Notes under the pieces: model-generated
Told to the model about the DNA's origin: nothing
Databases searched by the model: none
What the model saw: only the letters and a program-made list of their open reading frames with translations
Position numbers and translations under genes: made by a program
From: Heliopora coerulea
Lineage: Eukaryota > Cnidaria > Anthozoa > Scleralcyonacea > Helioporidae
DNA: 64,000 nt
NCBI GenBank assembly: GCA_030142905.1
Contig: JASJOG010000124.1
Coordinates: 434,001 to 498,000 of the forward strand
Reading direction: 5' to 3'
Shown here: piece after piece, positions 1 through 10,999 of the stretch
Layout of the letters: each line of letters opens with the position of its first letter
Numbering within the stretch: the first letter of the stretch is position 1

Positions 1-2400
1 GGAGGGAGGCAAGATGTTTCAGTATGAGGCATTCATCCAAAAAAGGTTGAGAACCACTGTTCTGAAGCTTCTATTTTATTAAAGTACAGGTACATGAGGT
101 AGCAAGGGTTTTTTTGGAGTGAGGAGGTAGTCCTAAAATGAGATTTGCAACCCCCTGGCTACTGGCCCATAGTATGATCATAATCACCAACAGTAACATA
201 CAGTACATTTGTCAGACATTAACCATCAAAGATACATAAATGGATAAGTTCAAATACAGATACCTGTTCAACTCCTTTCTGCAAATTTGCTGCTCATTTT
301 GCTCCCACAACATGATTTTATTGATTTCTTTTTCTGCACTGTTTGTAATGTGATGTACACATTTAAAGAGAACTAACAAACAGGATACATCTGCAGGAGA
401 ATATCAGACCAATCAGTGTTTCTTATATAGGACATAATGGAAGTGTGTTGCTTTGCAACCATTCCTACAACCTAAGTGAATGATTGGATCAGCTTAATTG
501 ATCTTACCACTAGGAAACAATAACACCCATTATTGATCTTCCAACAAAGCAAAGCAACAACACAATCTCAAATCTAAAGGTATGTCAAGACTTGGTGGAC
601 CATGGTCTCTGATTTGTGTCAGTAAATTTGCAATATTTTTGCCACCATCAGAGCTTTCAAAATTTTAAACTATTAGCACAGATGATGAAATATATTTTGG
701 AATTAAAGGCAAGGAGTGGAAATTTCTCAATGTGAGCACCATTAAGTACTGAGAAGTTCCATTCAAAGCAAATTCTATGGTTCAGTGAACTTATGCAAAT
801 GTTTAAATGAAATATGAGAGCAATACTGTGTACAGTGACCCAAATTGCTATACACTGTGGTATATGATCTTTGCATTATAGTAAGTGCTTTGATTCATCA
901 AAACAGGACAATAATGAAACATTATAAACATTATCATTGTCCTGGCATTACACACTTACCTAATTTTATTGTGTATATTTGAAACTGTTCTGTAATAGCA
1001 ATTTCTGGCTCTTTCAATGCAAATGGCTGGACATGTAGTCAATGCAATGCCATTATAGTTTTTTCTTTCTTTTTTTTTCTCTCTTTGTTTTGTTTTGTCT
1101 TCTCATTTGTACCTTTGCTCTATTGTATAGTAGCTGATATATCAGACATTGGACATTAAATAGCTAACAGCTGCTGCAACAACTTGAATACCTGGTCATT
1201 TTGATTTTTCCTTTAACTGAAATTTGAAATGAGCTTTGGTGGAATTGATTATTTACTCATTATTAGCTTTGCAATTTATGGGTTTTTTTACTAAGTTTAA
1301 ACATTGGGATAAAAAAATTACATTGCTATATCATCACTTACATGCAAAATCTTCAGTGATCCTTATTTCATTGTGTATAATTGATGTAAATAATCTCAGT
1401 AACTGGGGAAAATGTAACAAAAATGAAGTTGCTCATTATTACTAGTAAGTCTTTTAGAGAAAAAAACAAAAGATATATGAATGGTTTGTGGTTGCCCCTC
1501 TTTTAAAAACTTAAGATTCCCAAAGCCCTTGGGGATGTAGGTCCACATGCCTTCGCTAGCACAGACCACTACATGTATTGTAACTCAAATATCATCACTA
1601 AGATCTGTATATAAAATTTGTATTTTCAGAGCTTCTGCAGTCCTCTGAGACCAGCCCCCTTTGAATTATTGTGACTTAAATTATGTAGTGCTTTGTGAAA
1701 TTTGGCATGAATCATGCTCTTACAAACTCTGTGGTCAATTTATGGATCTCTTGCTTTGTGGATCTACCGCCTCAAGATATTGTTAACAGTCATTCACGCA
1801 ATAAACAATAGTAAGAACAAGTGAACTAGAGTCTGGTGGCGAAGTCTGGGCTGATGTATGAGGAAGACCGAAGACGGTGGGTCAGTAACCAATTTTGAAT
1901 GGTGCAAGTGGGATCTACAGTAAGTCGCACTTTGTTGTTGAGATTGCTCTGTCTGGTGTCACTCTCTAGCGTGGAGTGTTTTCATTTAAGATCGTTCAAG
2001 TGTACAGTAAAAGCTAAGTCTGTGTATGATAAGCTTAGTTTGCGGATACGAAGTTTTCACATCAGGTGGTGCAACAAACATTTTAATAAAAAAGCAACTT
2101 CATATGTTCACAGGCTGATAGCTAAGATACAAATGGCCTATGGTTCATGCTAAAGTTCAGCAACAGTACATGGCAACCTCCATTGTTATTTGGGGTTAAC
2201 AGCTGCAGATGGCTCCATAAACTTATATATGCATTTATAACTGAAAATATCACGTAAGAAATAAATCCAAGAAAGGAGATCGGGAAATTTGTTCGTTGCG
2301 TATTAAATTTGCTACTTTCAATCAAGTTAAACACAGTTAAAATGAGTGGGATACTTTCTTACCTCTGGCTAACGCGAAAGGCACTGATTCCGGTAGTCAA
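1..2400. repeat. Segment A, copy A1 (tail of tandem unit 0)
   Basis: Non-coding segment collinear with 26,480-33,340 (A2) and 48,440-51,130 (A3). Shared landmarks include the stretch around 150-260 (pairs with about 26,640-26,730), the stretch around 380-470 (pairs with 29,550-29,640) and the end around 2,330-2,390 (pairs with 33,270-33,330 and 51,040-51,100). A1 lacks the pogo-like element and the motif-rich element found inside A2, so it shows the empty sites. Short open frames here are not conserved in the other copies, so I call no gene. The segment starts at or before the window edge. Confidence 0.8.
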
Positions 2401-2725
2401 ATACCCCTCGATAGGTTTGAAAACCTAATTTCAATGTACCAGTTTACTACAACAATCAAACTTCACTTTGTTTACATATAAGTGGCAAAAATTCGTATGA
2501 GGTCAAAACTGCCGGGGGAACTTGCCAGGAACATGGCGGCCAGCTCATGCGCATAAAAAATTTGGGACAAATTTTCACGCGAGTTGGACCTTTGGTTGGA
2601 TTATTTACTCTGTGACCAGGTGAAGTCTTCGACGCGATTAAAAACCAGGGAGGGTTTTGATATCGACAGGGAAGAGTTGGAGCTGAATAAATAAATCAAA
2701 TTGAACGAATTTCGATTTAGTCTAA

Positions 2726-2779
2726 GGACTGAATTAATTTTGATCCATTCCTAAGACTAGATCAAAATTAATTCAGTCC
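2726..2779. repeat. Perfect 20-bp inverted repeat (hairpin)
   Basis: GGACTGAATTAATTTTGATC at 2,726-2,745 is followed after a 14-nt loop by its exact reverse complement at 2,760-2,779. A diverged third copy of the arm follows at about 2,782-2,812. It may be the core of a small MITE. The rest of 2,401-3,030 shows no gene. Confidence 0.9.
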
Positions 2780-3042
2780 CACGATTGGATTAAGATTAAT
2801 TCAATCCTTGCAATGGGTGAAAAGTCCCTCAGCTTTAGCGCAACATCAAATGAATTGTGTCTCAAGAAACTGCCTAAACGTCGCTTCCCTGCATTAAAAA
2901 CATTTCTGGACACTTTATACACAAACTTTCACGATTATATCGCAATCAGTAAAACTCAACAGCATGATTTTAACTGCCAGATATTTATCTAGAACTGAAC
3001 AATATATTTCAAACACACACACATTGAATAAGCTAGTTAAAC

Positions 3043-3190
3043 GGGGGATGTATGAGAAGGGAGGCTTAATAGAGGGAGGGGGTTATTAATTGTAGACAGT
3101 CAAACCGGGCGTTTATTAGAGGGAGTGGACTTATTAGAGGATGAGGGCTTAACAGAGAGAGGGGGCTTAATAGAGGAAATATGGTAAACA
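3043..3190. repeat. Degenerate short tandem repeat, GGGGCTTAATAGAGG-type
   Basis: About six diverged copies of a unit close to GGGGGCTTAATAGAGGGA occur in a row, ending with GGAAATATGGTAAACAC. Similar repeats are known as the ends of small DNA transposons in invertebrates, but no matching second terminus is seen here. The interval 3,191-3,550 holds nothing I can identify. Confidence 0.6.
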
Positions 3191-3717
3191 CAGTGCAAAA
3201 CTATTAGTCACCAGTATGTAAATGGATCATTGAGAATTTTCATTGTTTATTTTGTGTTCCTCTTTGGTTGGCTGGGAAGCCGATACATCACCCGGTAATA
3301 AATACAAATAATGATTTGCTCGTTCGTATTACAGAGCAAAATTGTCATACTATCCCTCATATCCTGCTTATGTCCAGTATTCTTAAGAATTTTTAGAAAA
3401 TGTTAATGTAAGTATTCGTCCAGACTTTTTCCAAAATCCGTACACTGTTTGGCGGTTCTTTGTTTAAATATCAGTTCGTCGTAAATTTTCGCTCTAATGA
3501 GAAAAAAAGACTTAAAGATCAGGTAGGATTGTACCAGATAATATCAAGTTTTGAGTGATGTTAGCAAGTCCTTACAGCTTCAAAGCTTACACTCTCTCGG
3601 GTTCTGCCTTACACAGGCAACCATAGTTTCTAAATTCGAATTCAAGCAAAAAATTAATCCCGTCTGCCTTTCCTTATGCTCAACGACGTGTTGTCATTCG
3701 ACCAGTTTGCTGCCTAA

Positions 3718-4051
3718 GATTCTTTTCGCTTCAAAGACCGATTACCACTAAAAATGACATCTCATGTTGTTTATAAGTTTACGTGCCGACACTGCCAGGT
3801 GTCGTATGTTAGTGAAACTTGCCGACTCTTGCATACTAGGATCTCAGAACACTTGGGCATTTTGGCCTGCACCAGTAAATCAGTTTCAACAAGCACTCTC
3901 CAGTGTCTTGTTACACCAGAAACAAACCGGTCATAATGTTTCTTTTGACGATTTTTCTGTTTTGTCGTCCGGTGCCTCTCAACTCGATGGTTTAACCCGA
4001 GAAAGACTACTTATTTCTAAACTCCAACCTTCTCTCAATGTTAACATTTAA
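3718..4051 (+). pseudogene. Penelope-like element, C-terminal GIY-YIG endonuclease fragment
   Basis: The frame upstream of 3,754 reads a KDRLPLKM motif, followed by VVYKFTCRHC, YVSET and an R...RISEH pattern: the GIY-YIG nuclease module of Penelope-like retroelements, with Cys pair CRHC. Near 3,900 the reading must change frame to continue into the end of the protein (RERLLISKLQPSLN), the usual Penelope C-terminus. The Gly of YIG is Ser. The reverse transcriptase is not recognisable upstream, so this is a 5'-truncated, frameshifted copy. It is followed by the 3' non-coding region with a hammerhead ribozyme. Confidence 0.85.
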
Positions 4052-4228
4052 TCTTTTCTGTTGACACCGTTTTGAAATTTTTTTTCTTTCACAATATTTC
4101 CCCCCCACTCATCACCATCTGTCAATTTCCGTTCCAACTCGTTACGCATCTCTGACTGCTGGCACCTTGCCTTGTCCCATCCTGTCACTTTCTAATTTTG
4201 TAACAGTTAAGCTATTTAAGCCATTTCT

Positions 4229-4296
4229 ACATTGTAAATATTCACTCTGAAGATGTTACTAAGTAACGAAACGTCAGTAATAAAGATTTTACATAT
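4229..4296 (+). ncRNA. Type I hammerhead ribozyme of the Penelope-like element
   Basis: The core CTGAAGA (4,247-4,253) is followed by a perfect stem II (GTTAC, loop TAA, GTAAC), then GAAAC and GTC with predicted cleavage after C4275. The core nucleotides match the hammerhead consensus (CUGANGA, GAAA, cleavage triplet GUC), and stem III is the minimal ACGU form known from Penelope-like elements. Stem I can form between 4,231-4,246 and 4,276-4,293 (TATT/AATA, ACT/AGT, TGTAAA/TTTACA) with a bulge and an internal loop. All catalytic positions look intact. Confidence 0.85.
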
Positions 4297-4330
4297 TATG
4301 TGTGCATTATGTCTTTACTTAAAACCATAT

Positions 4331-5332
4331 GTTGGGTAATCATATTCATAACAAGACTTCGTTTTCCATCTGGCACCTCGATCGGAACAATCCTGGCACC
4401 AATTTAAAAGAGCTTTAGACAAAGAGCCAGTTTGTGGTGCCATTGAATACAAGATTGCTTTAAGCTAGTGTATAAGATGTATTGTCCATTAACTCTAATT
4501 TTTTATTTGTAAAAATTGTCATTAATATTCATCTTCTAAAGGGGTTGCCTTTTACTTTCCTCTATAAACATCTTATCACGTTAAACAAAATTCTCTGGAT
4601 ACACTCTTCCATGGTTTTACACCTGATAAAACATTGCCCTTTGTTTATTAAACATAGCGTTACAAAACGCCTTTACCAACCTTCTAGCTCAAAATTCTCT
4701 GACTTTCCATAACATCTCGTTTTTTGTCTGCTTCATATTGACAGTTTTGGCCTGATAAGTGGTCTTACCCCATTGAACCCTCACAATTCATTGTTCCAAC
4801 CCAAATGTTCAATTTCTTATTGTTAGCATGCAAGAGTGATGACCATTCAAAAGATTTTGATGGTTATGAGTCAAACTACATACTGCATCGTAATGACAGT
4901 TTTGACCTCATTACCATGATTTGTTTCTCAAGTATAACTGAAAACTAGATAATATTATGGCAATATTCCATATAGTGTAGGTTTAAAAAAGCAATAGTCA
5001 CTTGTATGAATGAGGTCCTTTAAATCACTTGTGAAGCTTTGTGCATTGTATGGGTTCTTAGGCCACTTCATGGCTAATATTTCTTTTTCCCTTTTTTTTA
5101 TTATTTCCCTGAGTTTTATTATTTCTTCTTCATTTACGATTCCCACCTGGTACCTCTGTCGCCCATCTTTTCTTCTACCCTTTTTCTTAAAACAAATTGT
5201 CAAGATGCAAACTCATATTTAAGAAGAAACAAACAATGAACATTATTTCTCTTAAAAAAAAAGACCTCAAAAGAACTGTAATCACGATTAATGTGAATGC
5301 TCTTCTGTTCAAAAATGGTTTTGTTGTTATAC
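4331..5332. other. AT-rich interval, no firm gene
   Basis: Open frames on both strands are short and low in complexity. A minus-strand frame at 4,955-5,203 is Lys/Glu-rich and could be chance coding in a purine-rich stretch. The first 20-30 bases still resemble the sequence after the second Penelope hammerhead near 50,620, so the element's 3' part extends to about 4,370. Confidence 0.5.
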
Positions 5333-5425
5333 TCGAGAGAGAGGTATTTTGACTTTCTTGGACAAGGACTGGGTTTGAATTCGCCGGTGTCAACATTAAT
5401 TTCACAACTTTTTTGACCATCACAT
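5333..5425 (-). CDS. Single exon with SUEL-type (galactose/rhamnose-binding) lectin domain motif
   Basis: Read on the minus strand, the frame gives a CDGQKSCEI block, a Pro-Cys pair and KYLSLEY. This is the C-terminal half of a SUEL/Gal_Lectin domain, whose consensus is C-x-G-xx-C ... DPC ... KYL-x-V-x-Y. Such domains bind galactose or rhamnose on secreted or cell-surface proteins. A plausible acceptor (TTTTGCAG) lies at 5,426 and a donor (GTATAA) at 5,332. The 93-bp size suits one internal exon. No neighbouring exon of the same gene was recognised, so it may be an orphan exon or a decayed copy. Domain call moderately sure, gene structure weak. Confidence 0.55.
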
Positions 5426-5629
5426 CTGCAAAACCTGGATTCAAACCTTTTACTTGGCATGTTGAAAATACAATATTTGAATTTCCTATCAACTTTTACG
5501 GAATATTACTAAATTTCATGTCATAAACTTCAATCACTTTTGAGTTACATAGAAGAAACAACTTGGGGTACAGTAGCTGTTGTTTAGGCACACTGTAAAC
5601 TTCTGAGTGTTACCACAACACCAAAATCA

Positions 5630-6060
5630 GTGTAAATCATGGGGTCAACAAAGAAGTGTAAATTTACACTTTTAATGGTGTTGACATAACACAATTATGT
5701 GTAAAGTAAAGGCTATGAATGGTAAAATTAACTTCCCAAATGAGTTATTTTACACTAAAATTGTTTATTTACTCCAATTTGGTGTGAAACAGGTTGCAGC
5801 TGTAGGGACACTTTAATGGTGTAAAAGTTACACTGCCACTGACTGTAGATTTACACTCTAAAATTTTTATTTGCACCTAATTGGTGCGAAATGGTATGCA
5901 GCTGTAGAGACACCAAGCTTATATAAAGTTACATGGTGAGTGTGTAATTTACATTCAAAAGTTTACATTTACACCTAGTTCATGTGAAATAGTTTGTAGT
6001 TGTGGATGCACAAAGCTGGCATAAAGTCCCATTGCCAGTGCAAATTTATACCAACAGAAA
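5630..6060. repeat. About 100-bp tandem repeat with ACACC/GGTGT motifs
   Basis: Three diverged copies spaced 102 and about 98 bp carry the block GGTGTGAAA...GCAGCTGTAG..GACAC (anchors near 5,781, 5,883, 5,981). Within units, TTACAC and GTGTAA half-sites repeat in both orientations. Related motif-rich DNA occurs at 11,000-11,400. Confidence 0.7.
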
Positions 6061-7515
6061 CACCACATTACACAAATATAGAACCAATTGTGGAACAGAT
6101 GTTTCAGACGAGAAAGAGATGAAATAATTTAGTAATTTATACAAAGTAGACTAATTGACAATCTGAAATCACATAATGTAACATGCACTTAATTATTGGC
6201 TGTTTAACTAAGTAGAAATTGAACATTAGTAAAAAGCTTTTTGCATTTATTTAGTCTTTCTTATAAACAAAAAAAAAATTAAAGTTGTTTCAATAATTTT
6301 TTGCATCAAACTCAGGAATTTTTTTCTGGGGAAAATAACAAGAAAATATCTTAAGAAAATCTTTTTTGCCAGAGATAACACTTTCATATTGAAGAAAAAT
6401 TTCTTAAATAAATACTTCTTAAATCCTTTTCTCAAGATCATGTTTCTTGTTCCACTAATGCAGGTCAGATACTTTGGAAAAAACTCAAGTACATGGTAAC
6501 AAAAGTTTATTGTGCTTGAATCAACACTAAATCTCTGAATACAGAAATTGTACACAAGTCTAAATAAATTTTCATCCAGCTTAAGTCATTTCTCTAGATT
6601 TTACTGCCTATACTGGCAATTCATGTAACACACTCTTAAATCTTGTTAGTTCACAACAAAAGGATAAGATGGCTTTCACTAGCTTATTTTAATTTGTTCT
6701 ATTTTAGGCCTTTGCAATATAACTTAGGTTTTGACTCTAACTCCAAAACATTTTACACCATCAACATTTTTCATTTGGAGTAATTTCATCCCACTTCTCA
6801 TGAAAAATCTCAGTTATATAAAACTATACAATATTTTATTAAGACATTAAAGCTGGAGTAATAATTTTGAAACTTAAGGTTTGATAATTGATAACTTAAA
6901 AGAAAAACCAATACCAGTGTTATACAAGGCCAAAAAATAGACAAAAGAATACCAATATAGCTCATTTCTTAATAACTGATTTTAAGACTATTGAGCCAAT
7001 ATAATTGCCAAAAAATAGCATTAAAAGAAAAGACAGGGCATTCAAGGTTCACATATCTTATACATAACATCTGGATTGTTTTTTCACTTTTGAAAACATA
7101 CCGGTATGTACAAAATATCCATTAAATGCAGCAGCAAGTTGTGAACAATCGTTGCAGCCATTAAAACACAATGTACAGTAAGATGTTCATACCACCTTCT
7201 AAAGATAACCACAGTCCAAAGAGAAACAAATGTACTCCAATGAACAGCTAAGTGTCCAATCACTTGTAAATAAGGTTGTTTTTCCAAGTACCAGTACCAC
7301 ATAACAACTTTCTTTATCCTCCAAAAAAACTGGCAGGTTCTCAACTTACTTCTCACAACAGATACCTTGATCCTTGAAATATAAAGAAAAAACGATAAAA
7401 AAGACAATACAGTTAACAATTAATAATAAGTACTTGAACCCATGTTGATGTAGAAAAAGCAATGAATAAGCAAGATAAGGACAAGAATTCACAGTACATA
7501 CCATGATATTCTGTT
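6061..7515. other. AT-rich interval without recognised gene
   Basis: No splice-bounded frame or known domain was convincing. A 111-codon minus-strand frame at 7,084-7,419 is mentioned under rejected items. At 7,516-7,592 a 33-bp block containing TGTCATAGCAAT repeats once with 43-bp spacing. Confidence 0.4.
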
Positions 7516-7794
7516 GGCTTGTCTTCTTTAATGTCATAGCAATAATGTCTTTTCTGCTGGCTTGTCTTCTGTATTGTCATAGCAATGATGTCAAATAGGC
7601 TAATGTAGATGATACATACAAATTGAAGTTCAGAAATTAAATAAAAATTGCTAAACTCTATACAGAGGACAAGTTGAAATTATTGACTGACAGAAGGCAT
7701 TCTGCAGCTTTTATGAAGTATAAGTTCTTAATTTGTATTTGGACTAAAGTAGACAATGATGTAATTGTGGTAGCTTGGTAATTATAATGTTCTT

Positions 7795-7911
7795 AATATC
7801 CAAGCTCTCAAGCTACTCCCTCAGAAAAACTTTCTGAGTCCCTGATGGGAATTGAACCTGTAACCTGATTGCCAGTGAGATGCTCTAACCATTGAGCTAC
7901 ACAGGCTCAGA
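7795..7911 (-). mobile_element. tRNA-derived SINE (family 1), copy 1
   Basis: On the minus strand the head shows a box A-like TAGCTCAATGGTTAGAGC and a box B-like GGTTCAATTCC at tRNA spacing. The tail reads CTCAGAAAGTTTTTCTGAG (a small hairpin) and ends near GAACATTATAATT. It belongs to the left half of the palindrome. Confidence 0.8.
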
Positions 7912-8059
7912 TGGTGAGCAAAGGTTACATTTATGTACTGGTTCGTATCAATGGTAGACATATGTACTGACAGTCTGCAAGTCTTGATATGTCATCTATT
8001 ATTTTTTAGTGCTAATTAATGATGTAATTGTGGTAGCTTGGTAATTGTAATGTTCTTAA

Positions 8060-8182
8060 TACACACACTCTGAAGCTACTCTCTCAGAAAAACTTTCTGT
8101 GTTCCTGATGGGAATCAAACCTGTAACCTGCTGATTGCCGATGAGATCTTTGCTCTAACCATTGAGCTACACAGACTCAGAT
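8060..8182 (-). mobile_element. tRNA-derived SINE (family 1), copy 2
   Basis: Same family and orientation as the copy at 7,795. Box A is kept (TAGCTCAATGGTTAGAGC) and box B is altered to GGTTTGATTCC. A short insertion lengthens the anticodon-arm region. It is followed on the plus strand by a truncated inverted tail, which marks the centre of the palindrome. Confidence 0.75.
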
Positions 8183-8370
8183 GGTGAGCAAAGGTTACAT
8201 TTATGTACTAGTTTGAGAACGTGCATATTAAGAACATTATAATTACCAAGCTACCACAATTACATCATTAATTAGCACTAAAAAAATAATAGACAACATA
8301 TCAGGACTTGCAGTACATATGTCTACCATTGATACGAACCAGTACATAAATGTAACCATCATTCACAATC

Positions 8371-8490
8371 TGAGTCTATGTAGCTCAATGGTTAGAGCAT
8401 CTCACCAGCAATCAGAAGGTTACAGGTACAATTCCCATCAGGGACTCAGAAAGTTTTTCTGAGTGAGTAGCTTGAGAGTGTGCATATTAA
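8371..8490 (+). mobile_element. tRNA-derived SINE (family 1), copy 3
   Basis: Opposite orientation to the other two copies. The head has TAGCTCAATGGTTAGAGC, and box B is GGTACAATTCC with one change from the expected T. The tail runs into GAACATTATAA, where the 481-bp element inserted. Confidence 0.75.
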
Positions 8491-8501
8491 GAACATTATA
8501 A

Positions 8502-8982
8502 CATACATGCCAACAGTACCGATTTAGGCAGTACAGTACCAATTTGAGTGCTAATGTACCTCTGCACAGGCAATGTATGAAATAGTACCACTTTAAATAT
8601 TTTCTACGATTTGTATACCGGTTTGACAAATTTAAAAAAAGGCAGAAACAAAAAGGATTTTCAGTTAAGTTTATGACAATCTCCAAGCAAAAATCCCTTG
8701 GCAGTGACTGAAAATAGGCCATCACCATGACTGAGGCATGCATGTTAGCCCTTAAGCGTTCATCATGAATGCCTAACATCAACATCCATGCCTCAGCCTG
8801 ACATCTCCATTAACCAAAGCTTACAAGAAGTAATTTACACTCCACTGACACATACGGCACATGAATGCCCCCATATATGATACGAAACATCATGCCCCTA
8901 GACCCCCCTAGATGTTTCTTGCCCCTTTGGCACTTGACCATACCAGTTTCACATATTTACATACAGTATGTTGGCATGTATG
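8502..8982. mobile_element. 481-bp DNA transposon/MITE with TTATAA target duplication
   Basis: The termini are perfect 14-bp inverted repeats, CATACATGCCAACA and its complement. TTATAA flanks both sides (8,496-8,501 and 8,983-8,988). Sibling copies of the host sequence (for example near 8,240) read ...ACATTATAATTACC..., the empty site. No transposase frame is seen, so it is non-autonomous. The superfamily is not clear from the termini. Confidence 0.85.
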
Positions 8983-9201
8983 TTATAATTACCAAGCTAC
9001 CACAATTACATCATTGTCTTCTTTAGTCCAAATACAAATTAAGAACTTATACTTCATAAAAGCTGCAGAATGCCTTCTGTCACTCAATAATTTCAACTTG
9101 TTCTCTGTATAGAGTTTAGCAATTTTTATTTAATTTCTAAACTTCAATTTGTATGTATCATCTACATTAGCCTATTTGACATCATTGCTATGATAATACA
9201 G

Positions 9202-9583
9202 AATTTATGGCAGAAATTTAAAAACATACAACATTTAAGCACACAAGTTAAAAACTAAACTGAAATGGGCTTGCTAAGTGACAGCGACACAGTTTCATCA
9301 AAATACTATCTGGTGATATACACAGTATTGATCAATACCAATATAATTAGAATATGAATTAGGATATGATATTCAGAATTGAGTTATTTACCAAGTTTTG
9401 GACTTTATGGAGCATTTATATCTTTGGAGTCAATTCTGAAATTAACAAGACTTTCTATTTCCTCTATCAACCTCACCACACTTGATTTGTGGATTCCTCC
9501 AAACCTCCTCAACTACCGATCATGTTCAGTAAAATAGACTTGACTTCATAAATATGTGTATGAAAGGTCAAGCACGCAAATGA
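9202..9583. other. Interval without recognised feature
   Basis: Ordinary AT-rich sequence between the palindrome arm and the LINE fragment. Nothing supported. Confidence 0.4.
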
Positions 9584-10185
9584 ATGCTTAAATGGCTCTT
9601 TATTTTTATACTGTTATTACTGTCGTATAGGCTAGCCATTATAGGAATGCTGTCTAATAACTCCCGTTCAGAAACATACGAAAACCTTCTGGTTCGCGCA
9701 GAGCTACCTTCACTATTAAATCGAAGATTGCAAGATATCGCTATATTAATGTACAAAGTAAAATATGGCCTCACGCCGATTATTGTTGGCGAACTATTTA
9801 AGCAGAAAAACACAAGTAACTCACTAAGAAACAGTGATTTTGATATCCCTACTTTCAATACTATTAACCATGGAAAACATTCTCTGAGATATCAAGGACC
9901 TTATATATATGGTCGAAATTAGATAACAAATTGAAAGGCTCCTCGAATATTGAATCCTTTAAAAAGAACATTAGAAAAAAAGGCCTAACGTCACTTTTAA
10001 ATAACAACAATAACTGCTGTAGCCTTTGCAATTCATAGAGACAACTTTTTATATATTTATTGGTCTACTCTATATTTTATACATGCTACGAATTTTAACT
10101 GTATATACACTTATTTTTATATACACTTTTTTTTTAGTGTCCCCAATTAGTTGTGAAAACTAAACACATTGACACATTAATAAAG

Positions 10186-10186
<1 letters not shown>
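9584..10186 (+). pseudogene. LINE (CR1/L2-like) 3' fragment: end of reverse transcriptase ORF plus 3' UTR
   Basis: From about 9,640 the frame reads the C-terminal tail typical of CR1/L2-group reverse transcriptases: YENLLVRAELPSL, RRLQDIAILMYKVKYG and a later block ending in SLRYQGP. A break after 9,922 shifts the frame before the last conserved segment (SFKKNIRK) near 9,960. A 3' UTR follows and ends directly in a (TTA)n tail, the usual 3' hallmark of such elements. The catalytic FADD region is missing, so this is a 5'-truncated insertion. Confidence 0.85.

Positions 10187-10255
<69 letters not shown>
10187..10255 (+). repeat. (TTA)n microsatellite, LINE 3' tail
   Basis: An uninterrupted run of about 23 TTA units. 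It forms the 3' end of the LINE fragment, consistent with target-primed reverse transcription on a repeat-tailed template. Apparent open frames over it (poly-Ile) are artefacts. Confidence 0.95.
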
Positions 10256-10999
10256 CGAGCAATCACTCTGCTTACCTGCGCTAATGGCACCACCTTCGTT
10301 CACATATACGCTGATAACTTGAGACAAAAATTTTCCTTCGCGAATCCATGGATAACTGTGACTTCTGAGCACTTGAAATAATTCTATTACTTGTATTTCC
10401 AACCCTTCCTATTCTATGTGATTAAAACTTCAAATATACCGCGTGTGTAGTTCATGGTGACAACGGTGCATGATGGGATTATGCTCCAACAACTATTGCG
10501 TGAAACACGCGGGAAAGCTGAGACACGCAAGAAATGTCATCCTTAATTTCGCAGTCATCGATTCTTTTATCATTGATTGGATTTCTCTGATCACAATATT
10601 TTGTTTTTGGCAAGATGGAGAACAAACAACCACGTTTTATTTTTATTTTAAGAAATATCTCTTTATTAAAACTCGAGACTTTCTTGCATATTAAAATTAT
10701 AATTTGTTTTATTTTAAGATATATTACTTTTGATAAGCAAAAATGACTTTTTATTTTAAGAAACATTTCTTGATTTATAATAATTTGTTTTCTTACAAAC
10801 AAATATCGTTGTTGATTCAAGATACTTTTCTTTAAAAAATTGGGTTAATTAGCATTCATTGCTATGAATAAAGAAGAATCAGTCATGGTCTTTACCAAAC
10901 TGGCGTTTACGAAGCATATGCCAAGTGTTCCTCTATACTTTTTATTCTCCCACTGTGTAATTATACAAAGTTCAGTATGGATCTACAAAGAAGTAATTT
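10256..10999. other. Interval without recognised gene
   Basis: Short frames overlap on both strands and show no domain. The stretch 10,640-10,820 is rich in AAGAAA/TTTCTT blocks in alternating orientation. Confidence 0.4.

Larger units (their letters stand above)
7569..9201. repeat. Large nested palindrome built of SINE modules
   Basis: The outer arms 7,569-7,795 and about 8,983-9,201 are imperfect inverted copies, beginning CTGTATTGTCATAGCAAT on one side and ending with its near reverse complement on the other. Inside, 7,920-8,057 is inverted at 8,222-8,362. tRNA-like modules sit at 7,795-7,911 (minus), 8,060-8,182 (minus) and 8,371-8,490 (plus). The right half is interrupted by a 481-bp DNA element at 8,502-8,982. 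A foldback transposon or repeated insertion with inversion could produce this. Confidence 0.85.

Noticed and set aside
1236..1445. Short plus-strand frame in A1
   Set aside because: Not kept in A2 or A3, and the composition is that of AT-rich non-coding DNA.
4955..5203. Lys/Glu-rich minus-strand frame as a coiled-coil protein
   Set aside because: Purine-rich low-complexity DNA gives such frames by chance, and no splice sites or homologous domain support it.
7084..7419. 111-codon minus-strand frame with a WYWYLEKQP...VHWSTFVSLW stretch, vaguely like an ISXO2-type transposase helix
   Set aside because: The resemblance is limited to spacing of aromatic residues; no DDE motif or flanking TIRs were found.
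7795..8490. Three tRNA-like sequences considered as real tRNA genes
   Set aside because: The cloverleaf arms do not pair well, they share non-tRNA tails and are repeated with linkers, so they are SINE heads.
10160..10402. Minus-strand frame with a poly-Ile run
   Set aside because: It spans the (TTA)n tail of the LINE fragment.
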